DNA from: Pseudomonas fluorescens HK44
Lineage (GTDB): Bacteria > Pseudomonadota > Gammaproteobacteria > Pseudomonadales > Pseudomonadaceae
Direction of reading: 5' to 3'
Assembly (NCBI RefSeq): GCF_000217955.3
Contig: NZ_AFOY02000015.1
Location: forward strand, 620,001-684,000
DNA length: 64,000 nt
Part shown: positions 44,189-52,717 of the stretch, piece after piece
How positions within the stretch are numbered: the stretch's first letter is position 1
How the letters are laid out: each line of letters opens with the position of its first letter
Program-made: the position numbers and the translations under genes
The notes under the pieces: generated by a model
What the model was told of the DNA's origin: nothing
The model's database searches: none
What the model saw: the letters and a program-made list of their open reading frames with translations, nothing else

Positions 44189-44448
44189 GCTTTTTATTTT
44201 TATAGTTAAAACAGTGGGTTGTGATTATTTGTGGCGGGCGTCAAAAATTTGTTGTAACTACGCTGAGACAGATGGCCGGGCATTGCGCCGTTTATCTGTC
44301 CGCAATAGCTCATCATGGACTGTGTGGATCGACTGTTTCAGTTGATTAACACGTTGCCCCGGCGAGGCTTGAGCCGCTTCATTTGGCGGGTTTGTGGGGA
44401 GGAGGGTGTTTCAGGAATGGACATTTTGCCGGGCGGGGCGTGCTGGAG
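44189..44448. other. Non-coding gap between fapA and the nadR-like gene
   Basis: About 260 bases without a supported gene. The left part should hold activator binding sites for the fap promoter, but I could not pick a clear repeated site by eye. A short open frame at 44315-44527 on the plus strand is antisense to the nadR-like gene and is not convincing. Confidence 0.4.
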
Positions 44449-44973
44449 TCAGGCGCCCAGCAGCCGATTGACCGCCTCGAATGCATCGCGCCTGCGCTGT
44501 GCCCAGTCACCATGCAACATCTGGTAAGTCTGCTGGTGCCGGTCGAGCCAATCGCGACTGGCCTGGAAAAATGCCTGGCGATCGGCAAGATCCGGCTGAC
44601 AGCGTTGCCCGTCGTCAGTCCAGACAACCGCCTGCGGGCTGAGCAGCAGGTGCAGATCGTAGTGCCGCGCCAGCAAGGCTTCTTCGATCCAGGCCGGGCA
44701 GCCACCGAACAGCGCATGACTCCAGAGCATATTGCTCAATAGATGCGTATCGAGGATCAGCAGTGACGGTTGTCTGGCGCGAGACTTGTCCTCCCACTGT
44801 AGCTGACCCAGTGCAATCACCGAAATATCTTCGTAGCAGGTTTCGCGGGCCTCTTTTTCGATAAAGCGCCGAACATACTCACCCACCAGCAACCCGCCGA
44901 AACGGGCTTGCAGCTCGGCCGCCAGCCAACTCTTGCCGCTGGACTCCGGACCGCTCAAGACCAGCACTTTCAT
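44449..44973 (-). CDS. NadR-like nicotinamide-riboside kinase domain ATPase
   Basis: A 174-residue P-loop protein like the C-terminal kinase domain of NadR, which phosphorylates nicotinamide riboside to NMN. The P-loop is VLVLSGPESSGKSWLAAELQ (GPESSGKS), followed by GEYVRRFIEKEA and LLILDTHLLSNMLWSHALFG, the NadR-type D-T-D/H region. The NadR helix-turn-helix and adenylyltransferase domains are absent. ATGA overlap with pnuC makes a two-gene uptake-and-trap unit: PnuC admits the riboside and this kinase phosphorylates it. Confidence 0.85.
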   Translation of the reverse strand: MKVLVLSGPESSGKSWLAAELQARFGGLLVGEYVRRFIEKEARETCYEDISVIALGQLQWEDKSRARQPSLLILDTHLLSNMLWSHALFGGCPAWIEEALLARHYDLHLLLSPQAVVWTDDGQRCQPDLADRQAFFQASRDWLDRHQQTYQMLHGDWAQRRRDAFEAVNRLLGA

Positions 44974-45533
44974 GCGCGCAACGCCGGATCGGCGCGCCAT
45001 TCCCGCCAGCCTTGCACGGCGATCAACGTAAACAGGCCATAGAGCGCTGCGGTCAGGTACAGGCCTTTGTAGATAAACAACCCGACGAAAATCACATCGA
45101 CGGCAATCCACAACGGCCAGCATTGCAGGCGTTTTTGCGCCATCCACACTTGCGCCACCAGGCTAAAGCCGGTCAATGCCGCGTCCAGCCAGGGCTGCGC
45201 GGCATCGGTCCAATGAGCCATGGCCGCGCCCAGCAGCAAACTGCCGACGGCACCGACGGCCAACCCCGCCCACATCGCGCGGCCGTCCAGTTGCGTGACT
45301 TGCCGTCCATGTTGCGCTTCGCCGGCTCGGGTCCACTGCCACCAGCCGAAGAGCTGCAAGCCGGCGTAAATCACCTGCAGCAGCATGTCCGAATACAGCT
45401 TTACCTCGAAGAAGATCCAGCTATAGAGCAGCACCATGACCAGGCCGATCGGCCAGCACCAGGGGTTCTGTTTGACCGTCAACCAGACGGCGATCACGCC
45501 GAGTGCTGCGGCAAACAGTTCAAGCCCGGACAT
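44970..45533 (-). CDS. pnuC: Nicotinamide riboside transporter PnuC
   Basis: PnuC is an inner-membrane facilitator for nicotinamide riboside, used in NAD salvage. The 187-residue protein has about seven membrane segments and typical PnuC parts: AVWLTVKQNPWCWPIGLVMV, LYSWIFFEVKLYSDMLLQVI, YAGLQLFGWWQW (the WxxW substrate region) and LQCWPLWIAVDVIFVGLFIY then KGLYLTAALYG. It is first in the unit with the NadR-like kinase. I saw no known NAD riboswitch upstream. Confidence 0.92.
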   Translation of the reverse strand: MSGLELFAAALGVIAVWLTVKQNPWCWPIGLVMVLLYSWIFFEVKLYSDMLLQVIYAGLQLFGWWQWTRAGEAQHGRQVTQLDGRAMWAGLAVGAVGSLLLGAAMAHWTDAAQPWLDAALTGFSLVAQVWMAQKRLQCWPLWIAVDVIFVGLFIYKGLYLTAALYGLFTLIAVQGWREWRADPALRA

Positions 45534-45829
45534 GAGGGTTCCTTGGTGAAGTTGAAAAGGGCGCCGATTGTAACGCAGGTGGGGATTGTGACGAGGGGAC
45601 TTGCCCGAATGCCGGCCAGTGAGTCCAATTACGACGCAGCGTTATTCAGGCATGTCTGATAGGATTTCGGCCGCGTCAGCAAAAACCTGAAATCGCGCTG
45701 ATTTTTCACGGGGTTTTACGGCTTCGCGTGGGGATCGTGCGTATTGTCATTCGGTGATGCTGATCGCAGTGGACGCTTGAATTTTATTAGCGAGGCATGC
45801 CTTGGAGGCATCGTTTCATTGGGGGATTA

Positions 45830-46660
45830 ATGGATTTTTGGACCGCCGTTCAGGCTTTGATTCTTGGCGTTGTAGAAGGACTGACAGAGTTTTTGCCTAT
45901 TTCCAGTACCGGGCACCAGATTATCGTCGCCGATTTGCTCAACTTCGGTGGCGAGCGCGAGAAGGCATTCAACATCATCATCCAGCTCGGCGCGATCCTG
46001 GCCGTGGTCTGGGAGTTTCGCCGCAAGATACTCGATGTGGTGACGGGGCTGCCTACACAGCGCAACGCTCAACGGTTTACCGTTAACCTGTTGATCGCGT
46101 TCATGCCGGCCGTGGTGCTGGGTGTGATCTTCGCCAATATGATCCACAAATACCTGTTCAACCCGATCACTGTGGCGACGGCGCTGGTGGTGGGCGGGAT
46201 CATCATGTTGTGGGCTGAACGCCGCGTGCATACCGTGCACGCCGAAACCGTCGACGAGATCAACTGGAAAGACGCCCTGAAGGTTGGTTTTGCCCAGTGC
46301 CTGGCAATGATTCCCGGCACTTCGCGCTCGGGATCGACGATCATCGGCGGCTTGTTGTTTGGCCTGTCGCGTAAAACCGCCACCGAGTTTTCGTTCTTCC
46401 TGGCCATGCCGACCATGGTCGGTGCCGCGGTGTACTCCGGCTACAAGTATCGCGACCTGTTTCAGGCTGCTGACCTTCCGGTGTTCGCCATCGGCTTCGT
46501 CACTGCGTTTATTTTCGCGATGATCGCGGTCAAGGGCTTGCTCAAGTTCATCGCCAGCCACAGCTATGCTGCGTTTGCCTGGTACCGGATCGCGTTCGGC
46601 TTGTTGATTCTGGCGACCTGGCAGTTCGGTTGGGTCGACTGGTCAGCGGCTACATCGTGA
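45830..46660 (+). CDS. uppP: Undecaprenyl-diphosphatase UppP (BacA)
   Basis: UppP dephosphorylates undecaprenyl diphosphate in the inner membrane to regenerate the lipid carrier for peptidoglycan and other glycans; extra copies raise bacitracin resistance. The 276-residue protein has both signature motifs: [18 protein letters not shown] (residues 16-33) with the catalytic Glu, and [20 protein letters not shown] with the PGTSRSG loop. The ATG at 45830 follows TTGGGGGATTA. Its stop overlaps the GTG of the DUF1294 gene. Intact, multi-pass protein. Confidence 0.95.
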   Translation: MDFWTAVQALILGVVEGLTEFLPISSTGHQIIVADLLNFGGEREKAFNIIIQLGAILAVVWEFRRKILDVVTGLPTQRNAQRFTVNLLIAFMPAVVLGVIFANMIHKYLFNPITVATALVVGGIIMLWAERRVHTVHAETVDEINWKDALKVGFAQCLAMIPGTSRSGSTIIGGLLFGLSRKTATEFSFFLAMPTMVGAAVYSGYKYRDLFQAADLPVFAIGFVTAFIFAMIAVKGLLKFIASHSYAAFAWYRIAFGLLILATWQFGWVDWSAATS

Positions 46661-47061
46661 TCGAGCCACGCAATGGGCGCGCGATTCAACACCCGCGCCT
46701 CAAAGGCCTGATGTTCCTGGCGCTGTGCGCCTTGCCGGCATTTGGCTCGGTGCTTCTTTGGTGGCGCGGGATTTCGCTGATTCCGCTCGCGGCCTATGGG
46801 ATTGTCAGCCTGTTGGCGTTCTTCCTGTACTGGAGCGACAAACGCAAGGCCCGGGCAGACAGCTGGCGCACACCGGAAAACGTGTTGCACGCAATCGAAC
46901 TGGCCGGTGGCTGGCCGGGCGCCTTGCTCGCCCAGCAAGTGTTTCGGCACAAGACCCGCAAAGTGTCCTATCAACTGGTGTTCTGGATCATCGTGTTGTT
47001 GCATGAGGTGTTCTGGATCGACCAGTTGTTCCTCGGCGCCGGCCTCTTCAAGCTGTTCTAA
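46657..47061 (+). CDS. DUF1294-family membrane protein
   Basis: A 134-residue membrane protein of the DUF1294 family, with about three or four hydrophobic segments ([56 protein letters not shown]). The family hallmark is [20 protein letters not shown] then [20 protein letters not shown] and HKTRKVSYQ. Many members also have a cold-shock domain, absent here. I choose the GTG at 46657, which overlaps the uppP stop as GTGA. Function is unknown. Confidence 0.85.
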   Translation: MIEPRNGRAIQHPRLKGLMFLALCALPAFGSVLLWWRGISLIPLAAYGIVSLLAFFLYWSDKRKARADSWRTPENVLHAIELAGGWPGALLAQQVFRHKTRKVSYQLVFWIIVLLHEVFWIDQLFLGAGLFKLF

Positions 47062-47417
47062 ATCAATAACCCGACCTGCACGCGCTTGGGCAACTTGCTC
47101 ACCACCAGTTGGTGAGAACGTTGCAGCAAGCCTTGCAGCTCCTCGGCGCCAAGCGGGTAGGGCGTTTGCATGATGATCCACTGCGCCCTTGCCAGATAGG
47201 GCGCAGGTCCTATGCCGGGGCGGTCGACATGCCCCAGAAACAGCTCTTTATCGACCTTGAACGCCAATGACTCACCCCGCAGGTTTTGCAGCGCGAACAT
47301 CTTGTTTCCAGCCACTGAAAACACTCGCACGCCACCCCATTTGTAATCCTCTTGCGCGCCGGGCAGTGCCAGGCAGAAACGCGCCACGTCTTCCTCGGTC
47401 ATCGGTTTAGCCTTCAT
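47058..47417 (-). CDS. MmcQ/YjbR-family DNA-binding-like protein
   Basis: A 119-residue single-domain protein of the MmcQ/YjbR (CyaY-like) family: VARFCLALPGAQEDYKWGGV, then RVFSVAGNKMFALQNLRGES, then FKVDKELFLGHVDRPGIGPA, with the usual PYLARAQWI and QLVVSKLPKR. Its biochemical role is unproven. Its stop overlaps by three bases with the convergent DUF1294 stop, and its ATG overlaps the upstream LysR gene stop as ATGA, so it is co-transcribed with that regulator. Confidence 0.88.
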   Translation of the reverse strand: MKAKPMTEEDVARFCLALPGAQEDYKWGGVRVFSVAGNKMFALQNLRGESLAFKVDKELFLGHVDRPGIGPAPYLARAQWIIMQTPYPLGAEELQGLLQRSHQLVVSKLPKRVQVGLLI

Positions 47418-48322
47418 AACAATCGATCCCCGCAGGCTTTGAATGATTCGGTCAAATGGTCGATCCAGGCGCGCACCGCTGGCAGCAAGCCGCGCCGATG
47501 AGGGTAGACCGCCAGCAGCCAACCGCCAGGCAGCGACCACTCGGGCAACAACTGCACCAGCGAGCCGTTTTCCAGTTCCTCTTCGCAGTACATCATCGGC
47601 AGCAGGGTGAAGCCAAGACCCGCCAGCGTGCAGGCTTTGCGGACGATGAAATCATCGATCCCCAGTCGTGCTTCCAACGACAGGTCATAACTCTTGCCAT
47701 GAGCATCGAGCATGCGCAGATGCACCATGCGATCAGCTTCCAGAGCGCCGAGCACCGGCACCTGTTTCAGGTCTTCCGGGCTGTTGATAGGGTGCTCGCC
47801 TAGAAAGGCCGGGCTGGCGATCATCACCATTTGTGCCTGGCGCAGGCGCCGGGTAACCAGCAGCGGGTCTTCATCACCCAGTTCGCGCACTCTCAAGGCA
47901 ACATCGATGCCTTCGGTCACCAGGTCGACCCGGCGGTTAAGCAACTGCATCTCCAATTGCACGTGGGGGAAGCGTTCCAGAAACGAGCTGATGACCGCTG
48001 GCAAAAATTCATGAGCCAGCCCGACGGGGCAGGAAACCCGCAACCGCCCTCGGGGTTCGCTGGACATGCTGGCGACGGCCTCGTCAGCCATCTCGGCCTC
48101 CAGCAGCATTGCCTGGCAGTGGCGCAAATAGCGCTCGCCGACAGCGGTCAGCTTGAGCTGGCGGGTGGTGCGCTGGAGGAGGCGGGCACCCAGGCGCTCT
48201 TCAAGTTCGGCGATACGCCGCGACAGCCGCGACTTGGGGATGCCCAACACACGCCCGGCAGCGGCGAAACCGCCGGCTTCGACCACTTTGGCGAAGTAGT
48301 AAAGGTCATTGAGGTCTTGCAT
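47414..48322 (-). CDS. LysR-type transcriptional regulator, divergent from azoR
   Basis: A 302-residue LysR regulator. N-terminal winged helix: [40 protein letters not shown] and [16 protein letters not shown]. The effector domain follows from about residue 90 ([20 protein letters not shown]). It is complete. It is transcribed away from azoR and 128 bases from it, the classic arrangement for a LysR protein controlling the divergent gene; quinones or electrophiles are likely inducers for this pair, by inference. Confidence 0.9.
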   Translation of the reverse strand: MQDLNDLYYFAKVVEAGGFAAAGRVLGIPKSRLSRRIAELEERLGARLLQRTTRQLKLTAVGERYLRHCQAMLLEAEMADEAVASMSSEPRGRLRVSCPVGLAHEFLPAVISSFLERFPHVQLEMQLLNRRVDLVTEGIDVALRVRELGDEDPLLVTRRLRQAQMVMIASPAFLGEHPINSPEDLKQVPVLGALEADRMVHLRMLDAHGKSYDLSLEARLGIDDFIVRKACTLAGLGFTLLPMMYCEEELENGSLVQLLPEWSLPGGWLLAVYPHRRGLLPAVRAWIDHLTESFKACGDRLL

Positions 48323-48335
48323 GGCATGACTCGAC

Positions 48336-48353
48336 TGTCCTATTAGTGGGACA
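48336..48353. promoter_or_regulatory. Inverted repeat in the LysR-azoR divergent region
   Basis: TGTCC-N8-GGACA (48336-48353) lies 14 bases upstream of the LysR start and about 100 bases before azoR. It is a candidate autoregulatory operator. A LysR-type T-N11-A half-site pattern is also possible near 48372-48390 but is not distinctive. Confidence 0.35.
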
Positions 48354-48450
48354 AACTATCGCATTGTTGCTGACTAATCAGCTATTGGTTTCATCTGTAG
48401 GATTGTCCCCATCAGATCGCCCGGTGGCGATCCTCACTTGGAGATCCCAC

Positions 48451-49062
48451 ATGAAACTCTTGCACATTGATTCGAGCATCCTTGGCGACAACTCTGCTTC
48501 CCGTCAGTTGAGCCACAGTGTCGTCCAGGCCTGGAAAGCCGCCGAGCCTGCTGCCGTGGTGACCTACCGCGACCTGGCCAGCGACGCCATCAGCCATTTC
48601 TCTGCCGCGACGCTGGTCGCTGCCGGCACCACCGCCGAGTTGCGTAACGCCGCACAACAGCACGAAGCCGAGCTGAGCGCTTCGACCCTGGCCGAATTCC
48701 TCGCTGCCGATGCCGTCGTGATCGCAGCACCGATGTACAACTTCACCATCCCGACCCAGCTCAAGGCCTGGATCGACCGCATTGCCGTTGCCGGCCAGAC
48801 TTTCCGCTACACCGAAGCCGGCCCTGAAGGCCTGTGCGGCAACAAGAAAGTCGTCGTGGTGTCGACTTCAGGCGGGATGCACGTGGGTCAAGCGACTGGC
48901 GTAGGTCACGAAGAGTATTTGAAAGTCATGCTGGGCTTCATGGGCATCACCGACATCGAGTTCGTCCGCGCCCATGGTCTGGCTTACGGTGACGACGTTC
49001 GCAACAAAGCCATGAGCGACGCTCAGGCACGCATCAGCGAGCAACTGTTCGCTGCCGCGTAA
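48451..49062 (+). CDS. azoR: FMN-dependent NADH:quinone/azo reductase
   Basis: AzoR reduces quinones and azo dyes by two electrons with FMN and NADH, protecting against thiol stress. The 203-residue flavodoxin-like protein has the family start [20 protein letters not shown], the FMN loop [20 protein letters not shown] then [20 protein letters not shown], and [13 protein letters not shown]. The ATG at 48451 follows TGGAGATCCCAC. It is divergent from a LysR gene that probably controls it. Confidence 0.93.
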   Translation: MKLLHIDSSILGDNSASRQLSHSVVQAWKAAEPAAVVTYRDLASDAISHFSAATLVAAGTTAELRNAAQQHEAELSASTLAEFLAADAVVIAAPMYNFTIPTQLKAWIDRIAVAGQTFRYTEAGPEGLCGNKKVVVVSTSGGMHVGQATGVGHEEYLKVMLGFMGITDIEFVRAHGLAYGDDVRNKAMSDAQARISEQLFAAA

Positions 49063-49324
49063 GGCTTGCGTAAAGAGTTAAAAAGCTCAGGCAATACCCA
49101 CTAGACTCTGTATTCTGGTCGTCGTAAAACGATCAGGGTACGGAGTCTTTTCGTATCTGTTTCAAAAGCGCTGTCGTTTCAGGTGTTGGCCCAGGTTATG
49201 CAGTCTCGGGTTATCGGCCCCGTTCTGCGTAGACCTTGAAAGCGGCAATTGTCGGCGCAAGGCTTTAATCCAAGCGATTGGAGGAAAACGGGTATTCCAA
49301 TCGGGTAACAAGGTGGGGCATCCC

Positions 49325-50371
49325 ATGATGCGTCTTTGTGCAATGTTACTGATTTGCCTGCTCAGCGGCCTGAATTCAGTGCAAGCCGCGCCTGCGCCGC
49401 ACCCTCATTGGAGCGTTGGCTACCATGAGCTGACGTTTCTCGATCCGCTGGATTTACAACCCATGCGGGCCATTGCCTTTTACCCGTCGACCGGCATCGA
49501 GCACTCAAGCAAGCTTGAGGGTTATCAGGTCCAGGCAACCGAAGACGCAAGGGTCGCGATTGGCCGCTTTCCGATGTTGATGCTCTCCCACGGCAACATC
49601 GGTACCCCATTGGCGTTGCATGACCTTGCCACATCGCTGGCACGCAAAGGCTTTGTGGTGGTGGCGGTGATTCATCCCGGTGACAACTCCAAGGACCACA
49701 GCCGCCTCGGTACGCTAAGCAACCTCTATGGACGACCGATCCAGATTTCCGAAGCCATTACCGCCACCCTGGCCGACCCGATGCTGTCGCCGTTCGTCAA
49801 TCCCGACGAGGTCGGGGTGATCGGCTATTCGGCCGGTGGCGAAACCGCGTTGATTCTCTCGGGCGCCACACCGGATCTGGACCGTTTGCGGCGTTATTGC
49901 AAGGAGCGTCCTGATGACGGAGACGCCTGCAGCACCAACGGTGAGCTGATTGTCGACCGCGATGACTTGCAACCAGTCGCTGACCCACGAGTTCACGCGC
50001 TGTTGCTGATGGCGCCATTGAGCCTTAAGTTCGGCCGTCATACCCTGGCTGGTGTGCATGTGCCGGTGCTGCTCTATAGCGGCGATGGCGACAAACTGGT
50101 CGCCCTCGATAGAAATGCCGCTGCGCTTGCTCGCAAATTGCCTGTTGCACCAGATTTCAAATTGCTGGCCGGGGCCGGGCATTTCGTGTTCATGGCACCG
50201 TGTACCCAGGAACAACTCGTGGCGATGCCAGCCTTGTGCACCGATGCTGACGGCGTTGACCGTGAGGATATTCACCGCAACCTGATCTCCGAAGCCGGGC
50301 GTTTCTTTGCCCAAACCCTGAGCAAACCAAGCCGGGCCGGCATGCAGACGGCTGACCAAACGTTGCCGTAG
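49325..50371 (+). CDS. Exported alpha/beta-hydrolase (dienelactone hydrolase/PAF-acetylhydrolase-like)
   Basis: A 348-residue alpha/beta-hydrolase with a signal peptide (MMRLCAMLLICLLSGLNSVQ, cleaved near AAPA). The oxyanion region is FPMLMLSHGNIGTPLALHDL, the nucleophile elbow is VGVIGYSAGGETALILSG (G-Y-S-A-G), and the catalytic His is in LAGAGHFVFMAPC. Four Cys residues in RRYCKERPDDGDACST, MAPC and MPALC could form disulphides, which suits the periplasm. The substrate is unknown. I choose ATG 49325; the upstream GTG at 49313 overlaps the likely ribosome-binding site AAGGTGGGG. Confidence 0.85.
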   Translation: MMRLCAMLLICLLSGLNSVQAAPAPHPHWSVGYHELTFLDPLDLQPMRAIAFYPSTGIEHSSKLEGYQVQATEDARVAIGRFPMLMLSHGNIGTPLALHDLATSLARKGFVVVAVIHPGDNSKDHSRLGTLSNLYGRPIQISEAITATLADPMLSPFVNPDEVGVIGYSAGGETALILSGATPDLDRLRRYCKERPDDGDACSTNGELIVDRDDLQPVADPRVHALLLMAPLSLKFGRHTLAGVHVPVLLYSGDGDKLVALDRNAAALARKLPVAPDFKLLAGAGHFVFMAPCTQEQLVAMPALCTDADGVDREDIHRNLISEAGRFFAQTLSKPSRAGMQTADQTLP

Positions 50372-50382
50372 ACGCCAGGGCC

Positions 50383-51579
50383 TTACGACGGGCTGAGTGC
50401 TGAGCGACATTTCAGCAGCAAGGTCAGCCCCAGTCCGGAGATCGACAGCAGCGCCGCACAGAAGAAAATCCACGAGTACCCCAGATTCAACGCCACCGCG
50501 CCCATCAACGGCCCGGCAATCGCCAGCGCCAGATCGAAAAACACCGCATAGGCACTCAAGCCGGCGCCACGGCTGCTGCTTGGCACTTGTTTGATGGCCT
50601 CGACACCCAATGCCGGATAAACCAGTGACAGACCGAACCCGGTGAGCCCCGCGCCAATCAACGCCACTGCCGTCGAAGGCGCCAACCAGAGCAGGCCCAG
50701 CCCCAGGGTTTCGATGCTCATGCAGGCGATGGCCGAGTTGAACCCGCCAAAGCGGTTGATGCTGGAGATAAACAGCAGGCGCGAGAGAATGAAACAAATG
50801 CCAAAGACCGTCAGGCACCAGGCCGCCCCGGTCCAGCCGCGACTGATATAGAACAGGGTAATAAAGGTGGTGAGCGTACCGTAGCCAATCGAAGCCAGAC
50901 TCAGGCTGGCGCCGAAGGGCGCGACGCGCCCGAACACCGCCCAAAATGGCAACCGCTCACCGCGAATGACCGGCACCGAGGGCTTGTTGCGAATCAGCAG
51001 CAGCGCCATCAGCGCCAGTAACGAGAGCGCAATGCCAAGGCTCACGAAACCCAACCGGCCGACCATCACCACACCCAGTGGCGCACCAATGGCAATCGCG
51101 CCATACGAGGCGATGCCATTCCAGGAAATCGAGCGGGCGGTGTGTTCGGCACCCACCTGGCCCATGCACCAACTGATGGTGCCGACGCCGATCAAGCCTT
51201 GGGCGACCCCCAACAACAGTCGACCGACGATCAGAATTATCAGGCTCAGTAACGGCAGGCTCTGCAACAGGGTCGACAGCAACGTCAGGACGCCACTGAG
51301 CACGATCCCCAGCAACCCATACACAATCGCCCGTTTGGTACCGATGTTGTCAGACATACGGCCCGCCATAGGACGGCTGAGCAGGGTGGCGAGGTACTGC
51401 GAGCCGATGGTCAGCCCTGCGACGATGGCGCTGAACCCCAGTTGCTCATGGACATACCCCGGTAATACCGCAATCGGCAGACCGATGCAGAGGAACGCGA
51501 TAAAGGTATAAAAAACGATGGAGACGATCTGCAAGGTGATCGCCGTGGAGCTGACGGGAGGCGTTTGTTGCGCAGACAT
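50383..51579 (-). CDS. MFS transporter (YhhS/arabinose-efflux-like)
   Basis: A 398-residue major facilitator with twelve membrane segments. The MFS motif in loop 2-3 is GRMSDNIGTKRAIVYGLLGI, and the second half repeats the fold (LFISSINRFGGFNSAIACMS). The N-terminus TAITLQIVSIVFYTFIAFLC then IGLPIAVLPGYVHEQLGFSA resembles the YhhS/UPF0226 group of drug or metabolite exporters. The substrate is unknown. It converges with the hydrolase gene 11 bases away. Confidence 0.88.
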   Translation of the reverse strand: MSAQQTPPVSSTAITLQIVSIVFYTFIAFLCIGLPIAVLPGYVHEQLGFSAIVAGLTIGSQYLATLLSRPMAGRMSDNIGTKRAIVYGLLGIVLSGVLTLLSTLLQSLPLLSLIILIVGRLLLGVAQGLIGVGTISWCMGQVGAEHTARSISWNGIASYGAIAIGAPLGVVMVGRLGFVSLGIALSLLALMALLLIRNKPSVPVIRGERLPFWAVFGRVAPFGASLSLASIGYGTLTTFITLFYISRGWTGAAWCLTVFGICFILSRLLFISSINRFGGFNSAIACMSIETLGLGLLWLAPSTAVALIGAGLTGFGLSLVYPALGVEAIKQVPSSSRGAGLSAYAVFFDLALAIAGPLMGAVALNLGYSWIFFCAALLSISGLGLTLLLKCRSALSPS

Positions 51580-51699
51580 GAGAGCTCGTTCGCGGGCGGG
51601 CGGTTAGAGAGCTGCATCATGGCGTGGGTCTGAAATAAAAGAAAGCAGGCTAACGGTTTATGGAGGTCAACAGCATGACTTTTCAGGCTGTAGGGTGAC

Positions 51700-51844
51700 T
51701 GTGGCGAGGGGGCTTGCCCCCGTTGGCTCGTGAAACGGCCCTGAATCTGCGATCGCGGTCGATCAGAAACACCGCGTTCAACGGATATACGACTGCTGCG
51801 CCCGAGCGCGGACCGGCCGAACGGGGGCAAGCCCCCTCGCCACA
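51700..51844. repeat. REPIN of the TGTGGCGAGG type
   Basis: TGTGGCGAGGGGGCTTGCCC at 51700 pairs with its inverted copy ending at 51844 around about 95 bases. It is the same design and outer sequence as the element at 18589-18735, with a different interior. Confidence 0.85.
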
Positions 51845-51858
51845 GAGATTGCGCGGCC

Positions 51859-52683
51859 TTAGTTCAGACCCAGTTTCCCACGCAGGGTCGACAGGTCTTC
51901 CGCCAGGGTGTTGACCGGGCCGACCAGTGCCTTGCGGTCGTTTTCCTTGACCTTGTCGTAGGTCTCGAAACCGCCGCCAGCGGTTTTGTACTTGGCCAGG
52001 ATCGTGTTCACGCTGGCGAAGTTCTTGTCGACTTTGGCGACGAAGGCCTTGTCCTGTTTCTCGAGTTGCGGACGGAACAGGTCGACGATTTTCTTCGCGC
52101 CGTCAATGTTGCCCTGGAAGTCATACAGGTCGGTGTGGCTGTAGCGGTCTTCTTCACCGGAGATCTTGGTGGCAGCGACTTCTTCGAGCAAGGTAGCGGC
52201 GCCACCGACAACCTTCTCTGGCGGGAGGGTCATGCCGGCAACACGGGTTTTCAGTTCTTTGACGTTGTTATTCAGGCCATCGGCCAGCTCACCGAGACCC
52301 TCAGTGGTTTTCTCGGAGAACAGCGTGTATTCAATGCGGTGGAAACCGGTGAAGTCTTCAGCCTTGACGCCTTTTTCGTGGTCGTTGACGCGCGAGTCGA
52401 TGGATGCATCGAGGTCACTGAACAGCTCGGCCATCGGCTCGATCGACTCGTAGTAGACACGGGTAGGTGCATAGAGCTTCTGAGCAGTAGCCAGGTCACC
52501 TTTTTTCACTGCGTCGGTGAACTGCTGGGTGTGGCTGGCAAACCCTTCGAGCTGTTCGCTGACGTAGATTTTGTAATCCGAAATCGGCCCCACCAGATCC
52601 AGCGGCGCTGCGGCGGCGAAAGCCGACAGTGGGGCGTGGAGCAAGCCAAGGGCAACCAGCAAAGCGAGAGGCGACTTTTTCAT
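51859..52683 (-). CDS. EfeM/EfeO-family periplasmic protein (M75 domain only)
   Basis: A 274-residue exported protein with one M75/imelysin-type domain, last gene of the efe iron-uptake unit. Signal peptide MKKSPLALLVALGLLHAPLS ends near AFAAAA. The domain has PISDYKIYVSEQLEGFASHT, FTGFHRIEYTLFSEKTTEGL (the HxxE metal-site region) and SGEEDRYSHTDLYDFQGNID. It lacks the cupredoxin domain of EfeO and so resembles EfeM. It may bind iron in the periplasm and pass it to EfeU. ATG 52683 is set by the signal peptide; it follows efeB by 34 bases. Confidence 0.87.
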   Translation of the reverse strand: MKKSPLALLVALGLLHAPLSAFAAAAPLDLVGPISDYKIYVSEQLEGFASHTQQFTDAVKKGDLATAQKLYAPTRVYYESIEPMAELFSDLDASIDSRVNDHEKGVKAEDFTGFHRIEYTLFSEKTTEGLGELADGLNNNVKELKTRVAGMTLPPEKVVGGAATLLEEVAATKISGEEDRYSHTDLYDFQGNIDGAKKIVDLFRPQLEKQDKAFVAKVDKNFASVNTILAKYKTAGGGFETYDKVKENDRKALVGPVNTLAEDLSTLRGKLGLN

Positions 52684-52717
52684 GGGACTTTTCCGTGAGT
52701 TTGTTGTGTTTAGGGGG

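Noticed and set aside
45534..45829. NAD-type riboswitch upstream of pnuC
   Set aside because: No recognisable conserved riboswitch core was seen by eye in this gap.
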